This document shows positions 25,634 to 34,800 of a DNA stretch of 64,000 nt, in pieces; within the stretch, counting starts at the first letter, position 1; the number at the start of each line of letters is the position of its first letter. The stretch is taken from NCBI GenBank assembly GCA_009911035.1, contig QXWO01000006.1, forward strand, positions 97,068 to 161,067, in the 5' to 3' direction. Made by a program: the position numbers and the translations under genes. Below the pieces are notes generated by a model. That model did no database searches and was not told the origin of the DNA. It saw nothing but the letters and a program-made list of their open reading frames with translations. The stretch is from Lachnospiraceae bacterium (GTDB taxonomy: Bacteria > Bacillota > Clostridia > Lachnospirales > Lachnospiraceae).

Positions 25634-27296
25634 AGAGGAATGGATAAAGAGCCTGACAAAGCTGTACGGGGAACAGGAGGCGGCTTTGACGGCGGACAAA
25701 ATGGAAGAACGGTTCCGCAGGTTTGAAGGGGCACAGTCTGGGGGCGGATGGCTGACAGAAAAAGATTCTATCCTGATCACTTACGGCGATACCCTTGTAA
25801 AAGAAGGAGAGCCGGGATTTACAACCCTCCATGACTTTTTGAAAAAGTATGTGGGGGACGCCATATCCACGGTGCATATCCTGCCCATGTTCCCCTACAC
25901 ATCGGATGACGGATTTTCCGTTGTGGACTATAAAGAAATCGATCCCGGTTTGGGAGACTGGGAAGATGTAAAGAAGCTGGCAGCAGACTATCATCTGATG
26001 TTTGACGCAGTGATCAACCATATTTCCAAAAGCTCGGACTGGTTCCAGAGATATCTTCGTTGTGAGGAACCCTACAAGGATTACTTCATTACCTGTGACC
26101 CGTCGGCGGACTACAGCACAGTGACAAGGCCCCGGGCACTTCCCCTGCTTACAAAATTTGAAACAAAGGAAGGGGAAAAATATGTATGGACCACATTCAG
26201 CGAAGACCAGATCGACTTAAACTGCAAATGCCCAGAGGTATTGATTGAGATTCTGGATGTGCTTTTGACCTATGCCCAAAACGGGGCAAGGCTGATCCGT
26301 CTGGATGCAGTGGGATTTTTGTGGAAAGAACTGGGTACGGCTTGTATGCACCTGCCTAACACCCATGAGGTCATAAAACTTGCCAGAAAGGTTTTGGAGG
26401 ATTATGTCCCCGGCACATTACTTATCACGGAAACCAATGTGCCCCATAAGGATAACATCAGCTATTTTGGGAACGGGAAAGACGAGGCCCAGCTTGTATA
26501 CCAGTTCCCCCTGCCTCCCCTTACCATGTTTTCCCTTCTCACAGGGGATGCCAGCCGGCTCACCGGGTGGGCACAGAATCTGGATACGCCGGCGCCGGGA
26601 ACCACCTACTTTAATTTCTTAAGCTCCCATGACGGCATAGGGGTACGCCCTACAGAAGGGATTTTAAGCAAAGAAGAACAGCAGTTTCTGGTTGACTCCG
26701 CTTTAAGAAACGGCGGGGAGGTTTCCTACAAGGACAACGGGGACGGGACGAAAAGCCCTTATGAGCTGAATATCAACTATCAGGATGCCCTGGCTTCGCC
26801 GGAGGAGAGCGATGAGATCCGGATCAAAAGATTTCTGGCCGCAGAGACGATTCTTTTATCCATGCAGGGGCTTCCGGGAATTTATATACACAGTCTCCTT
26901 GGCTCCAGAAACGACTACTACGGCAAAAGCACTTCCGGTATTCTGCGCAGAATCAACCGGGAGAAGTTACAGATAGAAGAACTGGAAAAGGCGCTGGAAG
27001 GTGAGAGCAACCGCAGGATCATATTTGAAGAACTGCTTCGGAGACTGAAAATACGCGCAGACCATCCGGCCTTTGCACCGGATGGCCTCCAGAGAGTACT
27101 TTCTCTGGATAAAAGAGTCTTCGCTCTTGAGCGGGAATCCGTTTCCGGGGAAGAAAAGATAACCGTATATATCAACGTTTCCGGGGAAAATGTAAAAATA
27201 AAGAATTCCTTTGCCAGCGGTCTGGACATCCTAAGCGGTGAAAAGACAGGGGCAGAGACAGAACTAAAACCATATGAGTGTAAATGGTTTGTATAA
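25623..27296 (+). CDS. GH13_18 sucrose-phosphorylase-like enzyme (candidate glucosylglycerate phosphorylase, YcjM-like)
   Basis: A 557-residue (beta/alpha)8 enzyme of the sucrose phosphorylase subfamily. The GTG start lies behind AAGGAG. Catalytic residues appear as nucleophile Asp228 in RLDAVGF, acid/base Glu270 in TETNVPH and transition-state stabiliser Asp337 in SSHDGIGVRPTEG. The HILPMFPYTSDDGFSV segment (about 83) is also typical. The VRPTEG variant after DGIG, instead of the VD found in sucrose enzymes, recalls glucosylglycerate phosphorylases such as E. coli YcjM. The expected reaction is glucosylglycerate plus phosphate to alpha-glucose-1-phosphate plus D-glycerate. Neighbours (glycerate kinase, YcjQRS homologues) support this. 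Confidence 0.85.
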   Translation: MIRKEEWIKSLTKLYGEQEAALTADKMEERFRRFEGAQSGGGWLTEKDSILITYGDTLVKEGEPGFTTLHDFLKKYVGDAISTVHILPMFPYTSDDGFSVVDYKEIDPGLGDWEDVKKLAADYHLMFDAVINHISKSSDWFQRYLRCEEPYKDYFITCDPSADYSTVTRPRALPLLTKFETKEGEKYVWTTFSEDQIDLNCKCPEVLIEILDVLLTYAQNGARLIRLDAVGFLWKELGTACMHLPNTHEVIKLARKVLEDYVPGTLLITETNVPHKDNISYFGNGKDEAQLVYQFPLPPLTMFSLLTGDASRLTGWAQNLDTPAPGTTYFNFLSSHDGIGVRPTEGILSKEEQQFLVDSALRNGGEVSYKDNGDGTKSPYELNINYQDALASPEESDEIRIKRFLAAETILLSMQGLPGIYIHSLLGSRNDYYGKSTSGILRRINREKLQIEELEKALEGESNRRIIFEELLRRLKIRADHPAFAPDGLQRVLSLDKRVFALERESVSGEEKITVYINVSGENVKIKNSFASGLDILSGEKTGAETELKPYECKWFV

Positions 27297-27313
27297 AAAA
27301 TGGAGGATGGAAC

Positions 27314-28372
27314 ATGAAAAAATTAGTTGCAGTGAAGCCGCGGGAAGCGGCATTTAAGGAGTACGAGGACGCGCCCATAAAGAGCAATGAGGTGCGGGTA
27401 AAAGTGGAGTTTGCCTCACCCAAGCATGGGACGGAGCTGGCGGACTTCCGGGGAACCACGCCTTTTATTGACGGGAAATTCGATGATGAATGGAAAATTT
27501 TCATGGAGAGGGACAAGGATGAGCCGAGAGGAATTGAATTCGGTGACCTTCCCCTGGGTAACATGTTTGTGGGAACCATCATAGAGGCAGGGGCGGACGT
27601 GACAGAGTTTGCTGTTGGGGACAGGGTATGCTCTTACGGGCCTATTAAAGAAACACAGATCGTGAATGCGGTGGACAACTATAAACTCCGGAAAATGAGT
27701 AAAGAAGCATCGGCAAAAAATGCTGTCTGCTATGATCCTGCACAGTTTGCTTTAAGCTCCATACGGGATGCCAATGTGCGACCCGGTGACCATGTGGCAG
27801 TGATCGGCCTTGGAGCCATCGGACAGATTGCCGCCCAGATTGCGGTGAAAATCGGGGCAAGTACTGTGATTGCCATTGACCCTATTGCCCACAGACGCGA
27901 GATTGCAAAGAAGAACGGCGCCCATTACGTGCTGGACAATACAGCCTGCGATGCCGGATATGAGATTAAGAGACTGACAGGCAAAGCAGGGGCCGATGTG
28001 ATCATCGAAACCAGCGGCAATGTACATGCCCTCCAGTCTGCCTTAAAAGGCTTGGCTTATGGCGGGACAATTGCTTATGCGGCCTTTGCAAAACCCTTCC
28101 CCGCAGGATTGTGGTTAGGACAGGAAGCCCATTACAATTACGGGAAGATTATCTTCTCAAGGGCCTGCAGTGAGCCTAACCCGGAGTATCCAAGATGGAA
28201 CCGGAAAAGGATTGAAAACGTGGTATGGGAGATGCTGATGAACGGTTATCTGAACTGCGAAGATATTATTTACCCTGTGATCCCTTTTGAGGAGTCTGCG
28301 GAAGGCTTCTGCAAATATGTGGACCAGCATCCCGAGGAGAGCATCAAACTGGGCATAACCTTTAGTGAATAA
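27314..28372 (+). CDS. ycjQ: Medium-chain dehydrogenase, YcjQ-like (D-guloside 3-dehydrogenase)
   Basis: A 352-residue MDR-superfamily dehydrogenase. The NAD-binding fold shows VAVIGLGAIGQIAAQIA (about 159). The N-terminal domain has PKHGTELADFRG where classical alcohol dehydrogenases have the zinc-binding CGTD, so the usual first zinc ligand (Cys) is absent. Whole segments such as IEFGDLPLGNM, NAVCYDPAQFA, FSRACSEPNPEYPRW and MLMNGYLNCED match E. coli YcjQ as I remember it. YcjQ interconverts D-gulosides and 3-dehydro-gulosides. The start follows GGAGGATGGAAC, 18 bp past the phosphorylase stop. The two flanking genes downstream complete the YcjQRS set. Confidence 0.85.
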   Translation: MKKLVAVKPREAAFKEYEDAPIKSNEVRVKVEFASPKHGTELADFRGTTPFIDGKFDDEWKIFMERDKDEPRGIEFGDLPLGNMFVGTIIEAGADVTEFAVGDRVCSYGPIKETQIVNAVDNYKLRKMSKEASAKNAVCYDPAQFALSSIRDANVRPGDHVAVIGLGAIGQIAAQIAVKIGASTVIAIDPIAHRREIAKKNGAHYVLDNTACDAGYEIKRLTGKAGADVIIETSGNVHALQSALKGLAYGGTIAYAAFAKPFPAGLWLGQEAHYNYGKIIFSRACSEPNPEYPRWNRKRIENVVWEMLMNGYLNCEDIIYPVIPFEESAEGFCKYVDQHPEESIKLGITFSE

Positions 28373-28462
28373 TTGCCGCGGGGGCACATGCCCTCCGGCT
28401 TTGCAGAGTTATAAGTCTCATGTCCCGTTACTTGCAGCGGGAAGATATGAAAGAGGTGGATT

Positions 28463-29254
28463 ATGATATTAGGAACACAGGACAAGGATTTTTTCCCCGC
28501 AGATTTGAAGGAAAAGTTTGCATTTATCAAAGAGATTGGTTTTGACTGTTTTGAGATTGACGGTAAGGTGCTGACAGACCATGTGCAGGAGGTAAAGGAA
28601 GCTGCCAGGTCTTCCGGGCTTAAGATCTCCTCTGCCTGCGGCGGCTACCGCGGCTGGATTGGCGATTTTATCGAGGAAAGAAGGCTCAACGGCATCGCTG
28701 ACTTAAAGGAGATTCTGAAATTGATCAGTGAAGTGGGCGGCACAGGCGTGGTAGTGCCTGCAGCATGGGGCATGTTTACCTACAGGCTCCCTCCCATGAC
28801 TTCTCCCAGAAGCGTAAAAGGAGACCGGGCGGCCATTCTTGATTCCTTATCACAGCTTGACCCTGTTGCAAAGGAGTACGGCGTTTATCTGTACTTAGAG
28901 CCTTTGAACAGATACCAGGACCATATGCTGAACACCATTTCAGATGCAGTTTCCATCATTGATGAGGGCGGATTTGAAAGGGTAAAAATCACAGGCGACT
29001 TTTACCATATGGCGATCGAGGAGGACGATATTTCCGAATCCTTAAAGAAATATGCAAAGTACTATGGACATATCCATATTGCGGAAAACCACAGATACCA
29101 GCCGGGCACAGGCTCCATTGATTTTGCCCGCCATATGAATACCTTAAAAGAAATCGGCTATGAGGGAGCGGTTGTCAACGAAGGCCGTGTGCGTGGGGAA
29201 AACCCGCTGGAAGCCTATAAGGCGTCCATCCCATATATGAGACAGTTTATCTGA
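28463..29254 (+). CDS. ycjR: Sugar isomerase/epimerase, YcjR-like (3-dehydro-D-guloside 4-epimerase)
   Basis: A 263-residue TIM-barrel protein of the xylose-isomerase-like (AP endonuclease 2) superfamily. Metal-site residues are visible in LYLEPLNRYQDH (about 149), GDFYHMAIEED (about 181), HIHIAENHRYQPG (about 199) and the final VNEGRVRGENP. SACGGYRGWIGDFIEERRLNG and PAAWGMFTYRLPPMTSPRS agree closely with my memory of E. coli YcjR, which epimerises C4 of 3-keto-gulosides to 3-keto-glucosides. It acts between YcjQ and YcjS. The start follows AAAGAGGTGG. Confidence 0.87.
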   Translation: MILGTQDKDFFPADLKEKFAFIKEIGFDCFEIDGKVLTDHVQEVKEAARSSGLKISSACGGYRGWIGDFIEERRLNGIADLKEILKLISEVGGTGVVVPAAWGMFTYRLPPMTSPRSVKGDRAAILDSLSQLDPVAKEYGVYLYLEPLNRYQDHMLNTISDAVSIIDEGGFERVKITGDFYHMAIEEDDISESLKKYAKYYGHIHIAENHRYQPGTGSIDFARHMNTLKEIGYEGAVVNEGRVRGENPLEAYKASIPYMRQFI

Positions 29255-29378
29255 TAAAAGGGACTTGTATTCCGTACTGAAAATTTTTGAGCAAATACAG
29301 AGTACTGGCGGTACATTACAGACCGGAAAGCGTAATTTTAAATATGTTTTTGGCATTTAAACAGACAGGAGCAGAAGG

Positions 29379-30425
29379 ATGGAAAATGGGAAATTGAAAG
29401 TGGCGCTGATTGGCGCAGGACAGATTGCACGGGTATCTCATATACCCAATTATAAAGAGATGGAAGAAGTTACCGTGGCAGGAATCTGCGACACTAGGTT
29501 GGAATCTGCCAAAGCGCTGGCGGAGCAGTTCGGTATTCCTTCCTATTATAATAACCATGAGCAGATGCTGCAGGAAGTGAAGCCCGATATTGTAAGCGTG
29601 TGTGTTCCCAACAAATTCCACTGCGCCCTGACAGTGGATGCCCTGCGGGCCGGGTGCCATGTACTCTGTGAAAAGCCCCCTGCCCTAAGCGTCAGCGAAG
29701 CCGAAACCATGAACAGGACGGCGCAGGAACAGGGAAAGCTTCTTTCCTATGGGTTCCATTTAAGACATGGCTGGGGTGTACGCTGTCTGAAAGAAAAAAT
29801 CAGGCAGGGGGAATTTGGCAGGATCTACGGCGTAAACGCCGCATGGCTGCGAAGGCGGGGAATCCCCGGCTGGGGATGCTTTACCAATAAGGAAATACAG
29901 GGAGGCGGCCCCCTTATCGACATAGGCGCCCATGTGCTGGACCTGGCCTTATACCTCCTTGACTATCCCGAGATTGATTACGTCTGCGCTGATATGTTTG
30001 ACTTTATAGGCAAACAGGGCGGGACGGGACTAATGGGAAAATGGAATCCCGACACCTTTTCCGTGGAAGATGTCCTCTTTGGATATGTGAGATTCAAAAA
30101 CGGTGCAGTGCTTAGGCTGGACACCTCCTTTGCCCTTAATATGCGGGAGAGGGACGTAAGAAAGTTAAGTATTTTCGGGGACAAAAAAGGGGCGGATTTG
30201 TTTCCGCTGGAGATTTACTCCGGGGAGGACGGGGAGATCTGGAACCAGCAATTTCCCTTTGAAGAAAACGAGGATCTCCATAAAAAGGAATTGGTCCAGT
30301 TCGTGAACGCCTGTCTGGGCAAGGAAGAACTGCTGGTGACAGGCCGGCAGGGTGTTTATGTGCAGAATGTGATTGAGAAATTGTATAAGTCGGCGGAGAC
30401 AGGGAGGCCGTTGATAGGAGAATAG
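29379..30425 (+). CDS. ycjS: Gfo/Idh/MocA oxidoreductase, YcjS-like (D-glucoside 3-dehydrogenase)
   Basis: A 348-residue oxidoreductase with an N-terminal Rossmann fold (ALIGAGQIARVSHIPNYKEM, about 9), CEKPPALS with the conserved Lys (about 104), and a catalytic His in GGGPLIDIGAHVLDLALYLL (about 182). It matches the place and family of E. coli YcjS, which reduces the 3-keto-glucoside to a D-glucoside, closing the guloside-to-glucoside sequence begun by YcjQ and YcjR. It is the last gene of the plus-strand locus. A bidirectional terminator follows 34 bp after its stop. Confidence 0.85.
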   Translation: MENGKLKVALIGAGQIARVSHIPNYKEMEEVTVAGICDTRLESAKALAEQFGIPSYYNNHEQMLQEVKPDIVSVCVPNKFHCALTVDALRAGCHVLCEKPPALSVSEAETMNRTAQEQGKLLSYGFHLRHGWGVRCLKEKIRQGEFGRIYGVNAAWLRRRGIPGWGCFTNKEIQGGGPLIDIGAHVLDLALYLLDYPEIDYVCADMFDFIGKQGGTGLMGKWNPDTFSVEDVLFGYVRFKNGAVLRLDTSFALNMRERDVRKLSIFGDKKGADLFPLEIYSGEDGEIWNQQFPFEENEDLHKKELVQFVNACLGKEELLVTGRQGVYVQNVIEKLYKSAETGRPLIGE

Positions 30426-30458
30426 CCGAAAAAGAATAGTAATGCTTATTGTAAATAG

Positions 30459-30490
30459 AAACGGCACAGCCCACACGCTGTGCCGTTTTC
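30459..30490. terminator. Bidirectional terminator between convergent genes
   Basis: AAACGGCACAGC pairs with GCTGTGCCGTTT (30477-30488) around CCACAC: a 12-bp perfect stem followed by T residues. It serves the sugar locus (plus) and the hyp-linked operon (minus). Confidence 0.88.
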
Positions 30491-30510
30491 AAGGCAATTT
30501 TAATCCGATT

Positions 30511-31548
30511 TTATTCCGCCCGTGCCATTGCCTGTTTGAAGTCCTTCTGGTCTGTAAAGATCTTGTTGGTATAGGGATTCTTCTTCTGGTCCTTTGCCCG
30601 TTTAAGGATAACTGCAAATACGACAATGTTTACTGCAATTGAAAGCACGGAGATCACGCCCTGGGCTGCCGGGTTAGCAGTGGCAGGCATTGCTTCCCCG
30701 AAAGCAGCGGCAGCGCCTCCTGCGCCGTACACGGAAGATACGGTGGTGAAGCGGCTTGCGTCCTGGAACAGCGGGAATACCTGCGCGAACATACACCATA
30801 ATGCCAGAGTGTTGGCCCGGTTCTGAATCCATCCGCCCTTATTCCAGAGGGCATTTGCGACCGTAGGCGCCAGCAGCAGAGCGAAGCCGCAGTACCATGA
30901 ATGAGTAGGAAGGTTTAAGTAAGTATACTGGAAATTCCAGATATCGTAAGCCAGAATAAAGCACCATGTCATATCCGGCCAGAGCATATCCTTTTTATCC
31001 TTAGAGGAGTAGATTCCCCACCAGCCGGTCATGCACAGGATGTTCAGAATCCCTGCAATACCATTTAGGATGTTCCACCAGCCACCGTAAAGCCATACGC
31101 CTTCGGATGACTTCCACCAGCCGCCCATGACGTTTCCGGCACGGATGACAGATTCAAAGTCAGATACCACTGCAATCAGAATGTTGATGGCAACGATTAC
31201 GAAGGGGAACACCTTAAATCCATGGGAATTTCCAAGCTTTCCCCAATGATATTTGATAATCATAAATCCGATACAGCCGGCCAGCGCAGCGTAAAGCTTT
31301 GCGTAATGGAACCAACTGTTCATGTGCACGTAAGTCTGATTGCTCAGCGCCCACTCTGCGCCCTGTGCGGCTCCCACATAAATGGAAATGAAATAAACCG
31401 TCAGTGCTGCAGGAATTGCAAAAAAGCAGACAGCTCCGCCGGCCTTGGTGCGGCGTGCAATCTCATTCATAATGATTAAGCCTGCAAACACCATGACCCA
31501 GCCTAAAATCTGCCAGAGCGTCCTTCCATCGTAAATTTGAAAAACCAT
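30511..31548 (-). CDS. Polytopic membrane protein (DUF5692-like)
   Basis: A 345-residue integral membrane protein with about nine hydrophobic segments, many aromatic residues (Trp, Tyr) and conserved-looking IRAGNVMGGWWKS, TGWWGIYSSKDKKDMLWPDM and LPTHSWYCGFALLLAP stretches. It resembles a family labelled DUF5692 (from memory). The function is unknown. It is the last gene of a four-gene minus-strand operon with hypB, a large Fe-S flavoprotein and hypA, 20 bp after hypA. That context hints at a role in membrane redox chemistry or metal handling, but no quinone, haem or metal motif is certain. Confidence 0.72.
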   Translation of the reverse strand: MVFQIYDGRTLWQILGWVMVFAGLIIMNEIARRTKAGGAVCFFAIPAALTVYFISIYVGAAQGAEWALSNQTYVHMNSWFHYAKLYAALAGCIGFMIIKYHWGKLGNSHGFKVFPFVIVAINILIAVVSDFESVIRAGNVMGGWWKSSEGVWLYGGWWNILNGIAGILNILCMTGWWGIYSSKDKKDMLWPDMTWCFILAYDIWNFQYTYLNLPTHSWYCGFALLLAPTVANALWNKGGWIQNRANTLALWCMFAQVFPLFQDASRFTTVSSVYGAGGAAAAFGEAMPATANPAAQGVISVLSIAVNIVVFAVILKRAKDQKKNPYTNKIFTDQKDFKQAMARAE

Positions 31549-31568
31549 AATCTCTCGCCCCTCTTTCT

Positions 31569-31913
31569 TTAAAAAACCTCTATTTCTTTTATATTAAATT
31601 CATTCCCCTGTAAAAGCCACGTTTCCGGGCTTTGGCAGTAGGGACAAATTTTTCCGTATTCTACTGTGGGGTACGTCTGTCCGCATCCCTCGCAGTAGGT
31701 GACGGCAGGGAGCTTCTCTACGATAAGCTCCGCCCCGTCAAATATGTCCCGCCTTTTCACTGCCCATTTCCAGCAGTTCTGCAGATAGGACTCTATCACT
31801 GTAGACACTTCCCCAAGCTCTAATACAACTTTGGAAATGCCCTCCACTTTGTTTTCTGCGGCAACCTTTTCCAGGCTGTCCATAATATGAAATACTACAC
31901 CCAGTTCATGCAT
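31569..31913 (-). CDS. hypA: Nickel-insertion accessory protein HypA
   Basis: A 114-residue protein starting MHEL with the nickel-binding His2. Its zinc site has two CxxC pairs, CEGCG (about 75) and CPYC (about 93). HypA, together with HypB, delivers Ni2+ to NiFe-hydrogenase large subunits and in some bacteria to other nickel enzymes. The length is normal. The gene lies 27 bp behind the flavoprotein gene in an operon with hypB, but no hydrogenase structural gene or hypCDEF lies in this window. Confidence 0.92.
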   Translation of the reverse strand: MHELGVVFHIMDSLEKVAAENKVEGISKVVLELGEVSTVIESYLQNCWKWAVKRRDIFDGAELIVEKLPAVTYCEGCGQTYPTVEYGKICPYCQSPETWLLQGNEFNIKEIEVF

Positions 31914-31940
31914 GATTCCATTCCTTACTTTTTAAGAGAA

Positions 31941-34727
31941 TTAGTTTTTCTTAGGTGCGAATTTCACCTTAAGAGACTGCTTGATCATGTTAGGCAGCAC
32001 ATATTTCAGCTTATCTTCCGACTTGATCATGGTAGAGCAGCCGGGAAGTTCCCTGTGGAGTGTGATGGCATCAAAGGCACATTTTGTAGTACAGATACCG
32101 CAGCCAATACACTTATTAGGGTCAACAACGGAGGCGCCGCACCCCAGACAGCGGGAAGTTTCCGCTTTCACCTGTTCTTCCGTCAGCGTATGGGACAAAT
32201 CGCGGAAAGAATGCATCTGGGATTCCTCTGCCTTTTCCGGCCGCTGTCTGTCGGTATTGTCATAGCTGGCAATAGAAATATCGCCCTTATCCAGTTCAAT
32301 AAAATCCCTGCGGTTTCTTCCGATGGTCAGTGTACAGTGCTCATGAACGAAACGGTGCAGGGAGATGGCCCCTTCCCGTCCTGCGGCAATGGCGTCAATG
32401 GCAAATTTAGGTCCGGTGTACACATCGCCGCCCACGAAAATATCCGGTTCCGCTGTCTGGTATGTCAGCCTGTCGGCGATGGCGCCGCCATTGGCACGTA
32501 GTTCTACCTTTGTGCCTTTTAAAAGATTTCCCCAGAGGATTCCCTGGCCGACGCTGAATATGACATCGGAGCAGGATACGGTGATGGTGTCATTTTCATC
32601 ATATAACGGCGCAAACTTGTGGTTTTCATCGTATACACGGGTACACCTCTTAAATACCACGGCGACAGCTCTGCCGTTTTCTGTAAGGATTTCCTTCGGG
32701 CCCCAGCCGTTTTGTATGGTAATGTTTTCTTCGCAGGCTTCCAGAATTTCTTCACGGCTTGCAGGCATTTCGTCACGGCTCTCTAAGCAGAACATGGTGA
32801 CTCTGCCCTGACCACAGCGGGTGGCAGTCCGTGCCGCATCAATAGCAACGTTGCCGCCGCCGATTACGATCACATCCCCGCCAAGGTCAAAGGCTTCCTT
32901 TTCTCCCACTTCCCTAAGGAAGTCAACTGCCGTATAGACGCCTTTGGCATCTTCTCCGGGTATACCGGCCTTTCTGCCTCCCTGACAGCCGATGGCAACA
33001 TAAAATCCCTTATAGCCCTGTTCCCGGAGCTGGGCTATGGTAACATCCTTTCCAACCTCTATGCCGCATTTGATTTCCACGCCCATGGCCTTTATGATAT
33101 CAATTTCGGCCTGAATCAGGTCTTTTTCCAATTTATAGGAGGGGATTCCGTAGGTCAGCATACCGCCGGGGGTTTTGTTTTTCTCAAAAATTGTCGGTTT
33201 ATAACCTTTATCCGCCAGAAAATAAGCGCAGGAAAGACCCGCAGGTCCGGCGCCGATGATGGCGATCTTCTCGTCAAAATGTCCCCGCAGGGAGGGAACG
33301 GTAGGTTTGGGTATGTACCTGGTTGCGGCATTTAGATCCCGCTCTGCCACAAACCGTTTCACCGCGTCGATGGCCACCGCTTCGTCGATGGTTCCCCGGG
33401 TACAGGCGTCCTCACAGCGGCGGTTACAAATCCGTCCGCAGATGGCCGGAAGGGGATTATCCTTCTTGATCAGGGCCAGCGCTTCTTCGTAACGTCCCTC
33501 TTTGGCAAGCTGTAAATACCCCTGTATGGCAATATGGGCCGGGCAGGCTGTCTTACAGGGCGCCGTGCCGGTGTCGTAACAATTGATACGGTTTACATCC
33601 CGGTAATTGTGCGTCCACATGTGTTCGCCCCATTTCTGCTCATGGGGAAGGGGCATTTGGGGATAGGCTACTTCGCTGCCGTCTTTCTTACAGAGTTTCT
33701 GGCCCAGCTTAACTGCGCCTGCCGGGCAGGCTTCCACGCATTTGCCGCAGGCAACACACTTTGTCTTATCCACTTTGGCAATATAAGCGGAACGGGACAT
33801 GTTAGGTGTGTTAAAAAGCTGGGATGTGCGCAGGGCATAACATACGTTGACATTACAGTTACAGATGGCAAAAATCTTGTTGGCGCCGTCAATATTGGTG
33901 ATCTGATGGACGAAACCGTTGTCCTCTGCCTGCTTAAATATTTCAAGGGCTTCTTCCCGGGTGATATAGCGGCCGTCTTTCTGGGTTTCCACCACATAGT
34001 CGGCCATATCCCCTACAGCCACGCACCAGCCCTCCGGGTCATCCCCGCAGCCTTCGTCATGATAGAGCCGTGAACGGCGGCAGGAACAGGGGCTTGCGGC
34101 ATATTTACCCTCGTATTTGGTAAGCCAGTAAGAAATATGCTCTAAGTCGATAGATTCGCTCTCCATTCCGATTGCCTTTTCCACGGGAATGACGTGCATT
34201 CCGATCCCATTGCCGCCTTCCCCCACAAAAGGTGTGACATGCTCTAAAGGCAGTCTTGACATATGTTCAAAAAACAAAGTGACTTCCGGGTGTGCCTCCA
34301 TCACCTTGCTGTTCATGTTGAAAAATTCCGCCGAGCCGGGCACATACATGGGGAGGAGATACTGCTTCTCATGTTTGGGATTTTCCCAGTTGTACTCTAA
34401 AATACCTTTTACGGACATTTCCTGGAGTTTTGATTCCAGCTCCTTTTCCGGTATCCCGGTAAGCTTCGCAATCTCCGGCAGGGTCTTGGGCTTACGCACT
34501 CCAAGCTTTAACGCAATTTCTGCCTCCTCGTCGGTCAGTACCCCTGCCAGACCCCAGTATTCCGGATCATCCTGAGTGATTTTTTTGATGCCAAGCTTCT
34601 GGGGAATCCTGTCGGTGATCATCTTTCCCAGCTTTAAAATACTTTCACGGGGCGGACCGCTGTGGTCTGCCGCATGCTCCGGGTAAACATACTCCGGATA
34701 CAGTTCTTTATCTAGTTTTTTCTCCAT
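31941..34727 (-). CDS. Multi-cluster Fe-S/FAD NAD(P)H-dependent oxidoreductase (GltD-like core)
   Basis: A 928-residue protein; the start at 34727 is chosen for its GGGAGGAAG site. In order: an N-terminal region (1-300) with a winged-helix-like part and a cysteine motif CSCRRSR...GCGDDPEGWC (about 214-236); a ferredoxin motif CVACGKCVEACP (about 335); a GltD-type Fe-S domain CKTACPAH...CGRICNRRCEDAC (about 401-450); FAD (IIGAGPAGLSCAYF, about 509) and NAD(P) (VIGGGNVAIDAARTA, about 640) folds; and a C-terminal two-cluster ferredoxin with CIGCGICTTKC. It should pass electrons from NAD(P)H to several clusters, perhaps a partner complex. Neighbouring hypA and hypB suggest a nickel-hydrogenase link. 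Confidence 0.85.
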   Translation of the reverse strand: MEKKLDKELYPEYVYPEHAADHSGPPRESILKLGKMITDRIPQKLGIKKITQDDPEYWGLAGVLTDEEAEIALKLGVRKPKTLPEIAKLTGIPEKELESKLQEMSVKGILEYNWENPKHEKQYLLPMYVPGSAEFFNMNSKVMEAHPEVTLFFEHMSRLPLEHVTPFVGEGGNGIGMHVIPVEKAIGMESESIDLEHISYWLTKYEGKYAASPCSCRRSRLYHDEGCGDDPEGWCVAVGDMADYVVETQKDGRYITREEALEIFKQAEDNGFVHQITNIDGANKIFAICNCNVNVCYALRTSQLFNTPNMSRSAYIAKVDKTKCVACGKCVEACPAGAVKLGQKLCKKDGSEVAYPQMPLPHEQKWGEHMWTHNYRDVNRINCYDTGTAPCKTACPAHIAIQGYLQLAKEGRYEEALALIKKDNPLPAICGRICNRRCEDACTRGTIDEAVAIDAVKRFVAERDLNAATRYIPKPTVPSLRGHFDEKIAIIGAGPAGLSCAYFLADKGYKPTIFEKNKTPGGMLTYGIPSYKLEKDLIQAEIDIIKAMGVEIKCGIEVGKDVTIAQLREQGYKGFYVAIGCQGGRKAGIPGEDAKGVYTAVDFLREVGEKEAFDLGGDVIVIGGGNVAIDAARTATRCGQGRVTMFCLESRDEMPASREEILEACEENITIQNGWGPKEILTENGRAVAVVFKRCTRVYDENHKFAPLYDENDTITVSCSDVIFSVGQGILWGNLLKGTKVELRANGGAIADRLTYQTAEPDIFVGGDVYTGPKFAIDAIAAGREGAISLHRFVHEHCTLTIGRNRRDFIELDKGDISIASYDNTDRQRPEKAEESQMHSFRDLSHTLTEEQVKAETSRCLGCGASVVDPNKCIGCGICTTKCAFDAITLHRELPGCSTMIKSEDKLKYVLPNMIKQSLKVKFAPKKN

Positions 34728-34800
34728 ATCTTCCTCCCTTGTAAGTGCTGTTATTTTCCAATTTTTTACCATAAGCCGGCCCGCGAAGGGGCAGCCTTAG

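Noticed and set aside
31632-34575. Plus-strand open frames across the hyp/flavoprotein operon (up to 204 codons)
   Set aside because: They are antisense to strongly supported HypA and flavoprotein frames and show no family features.
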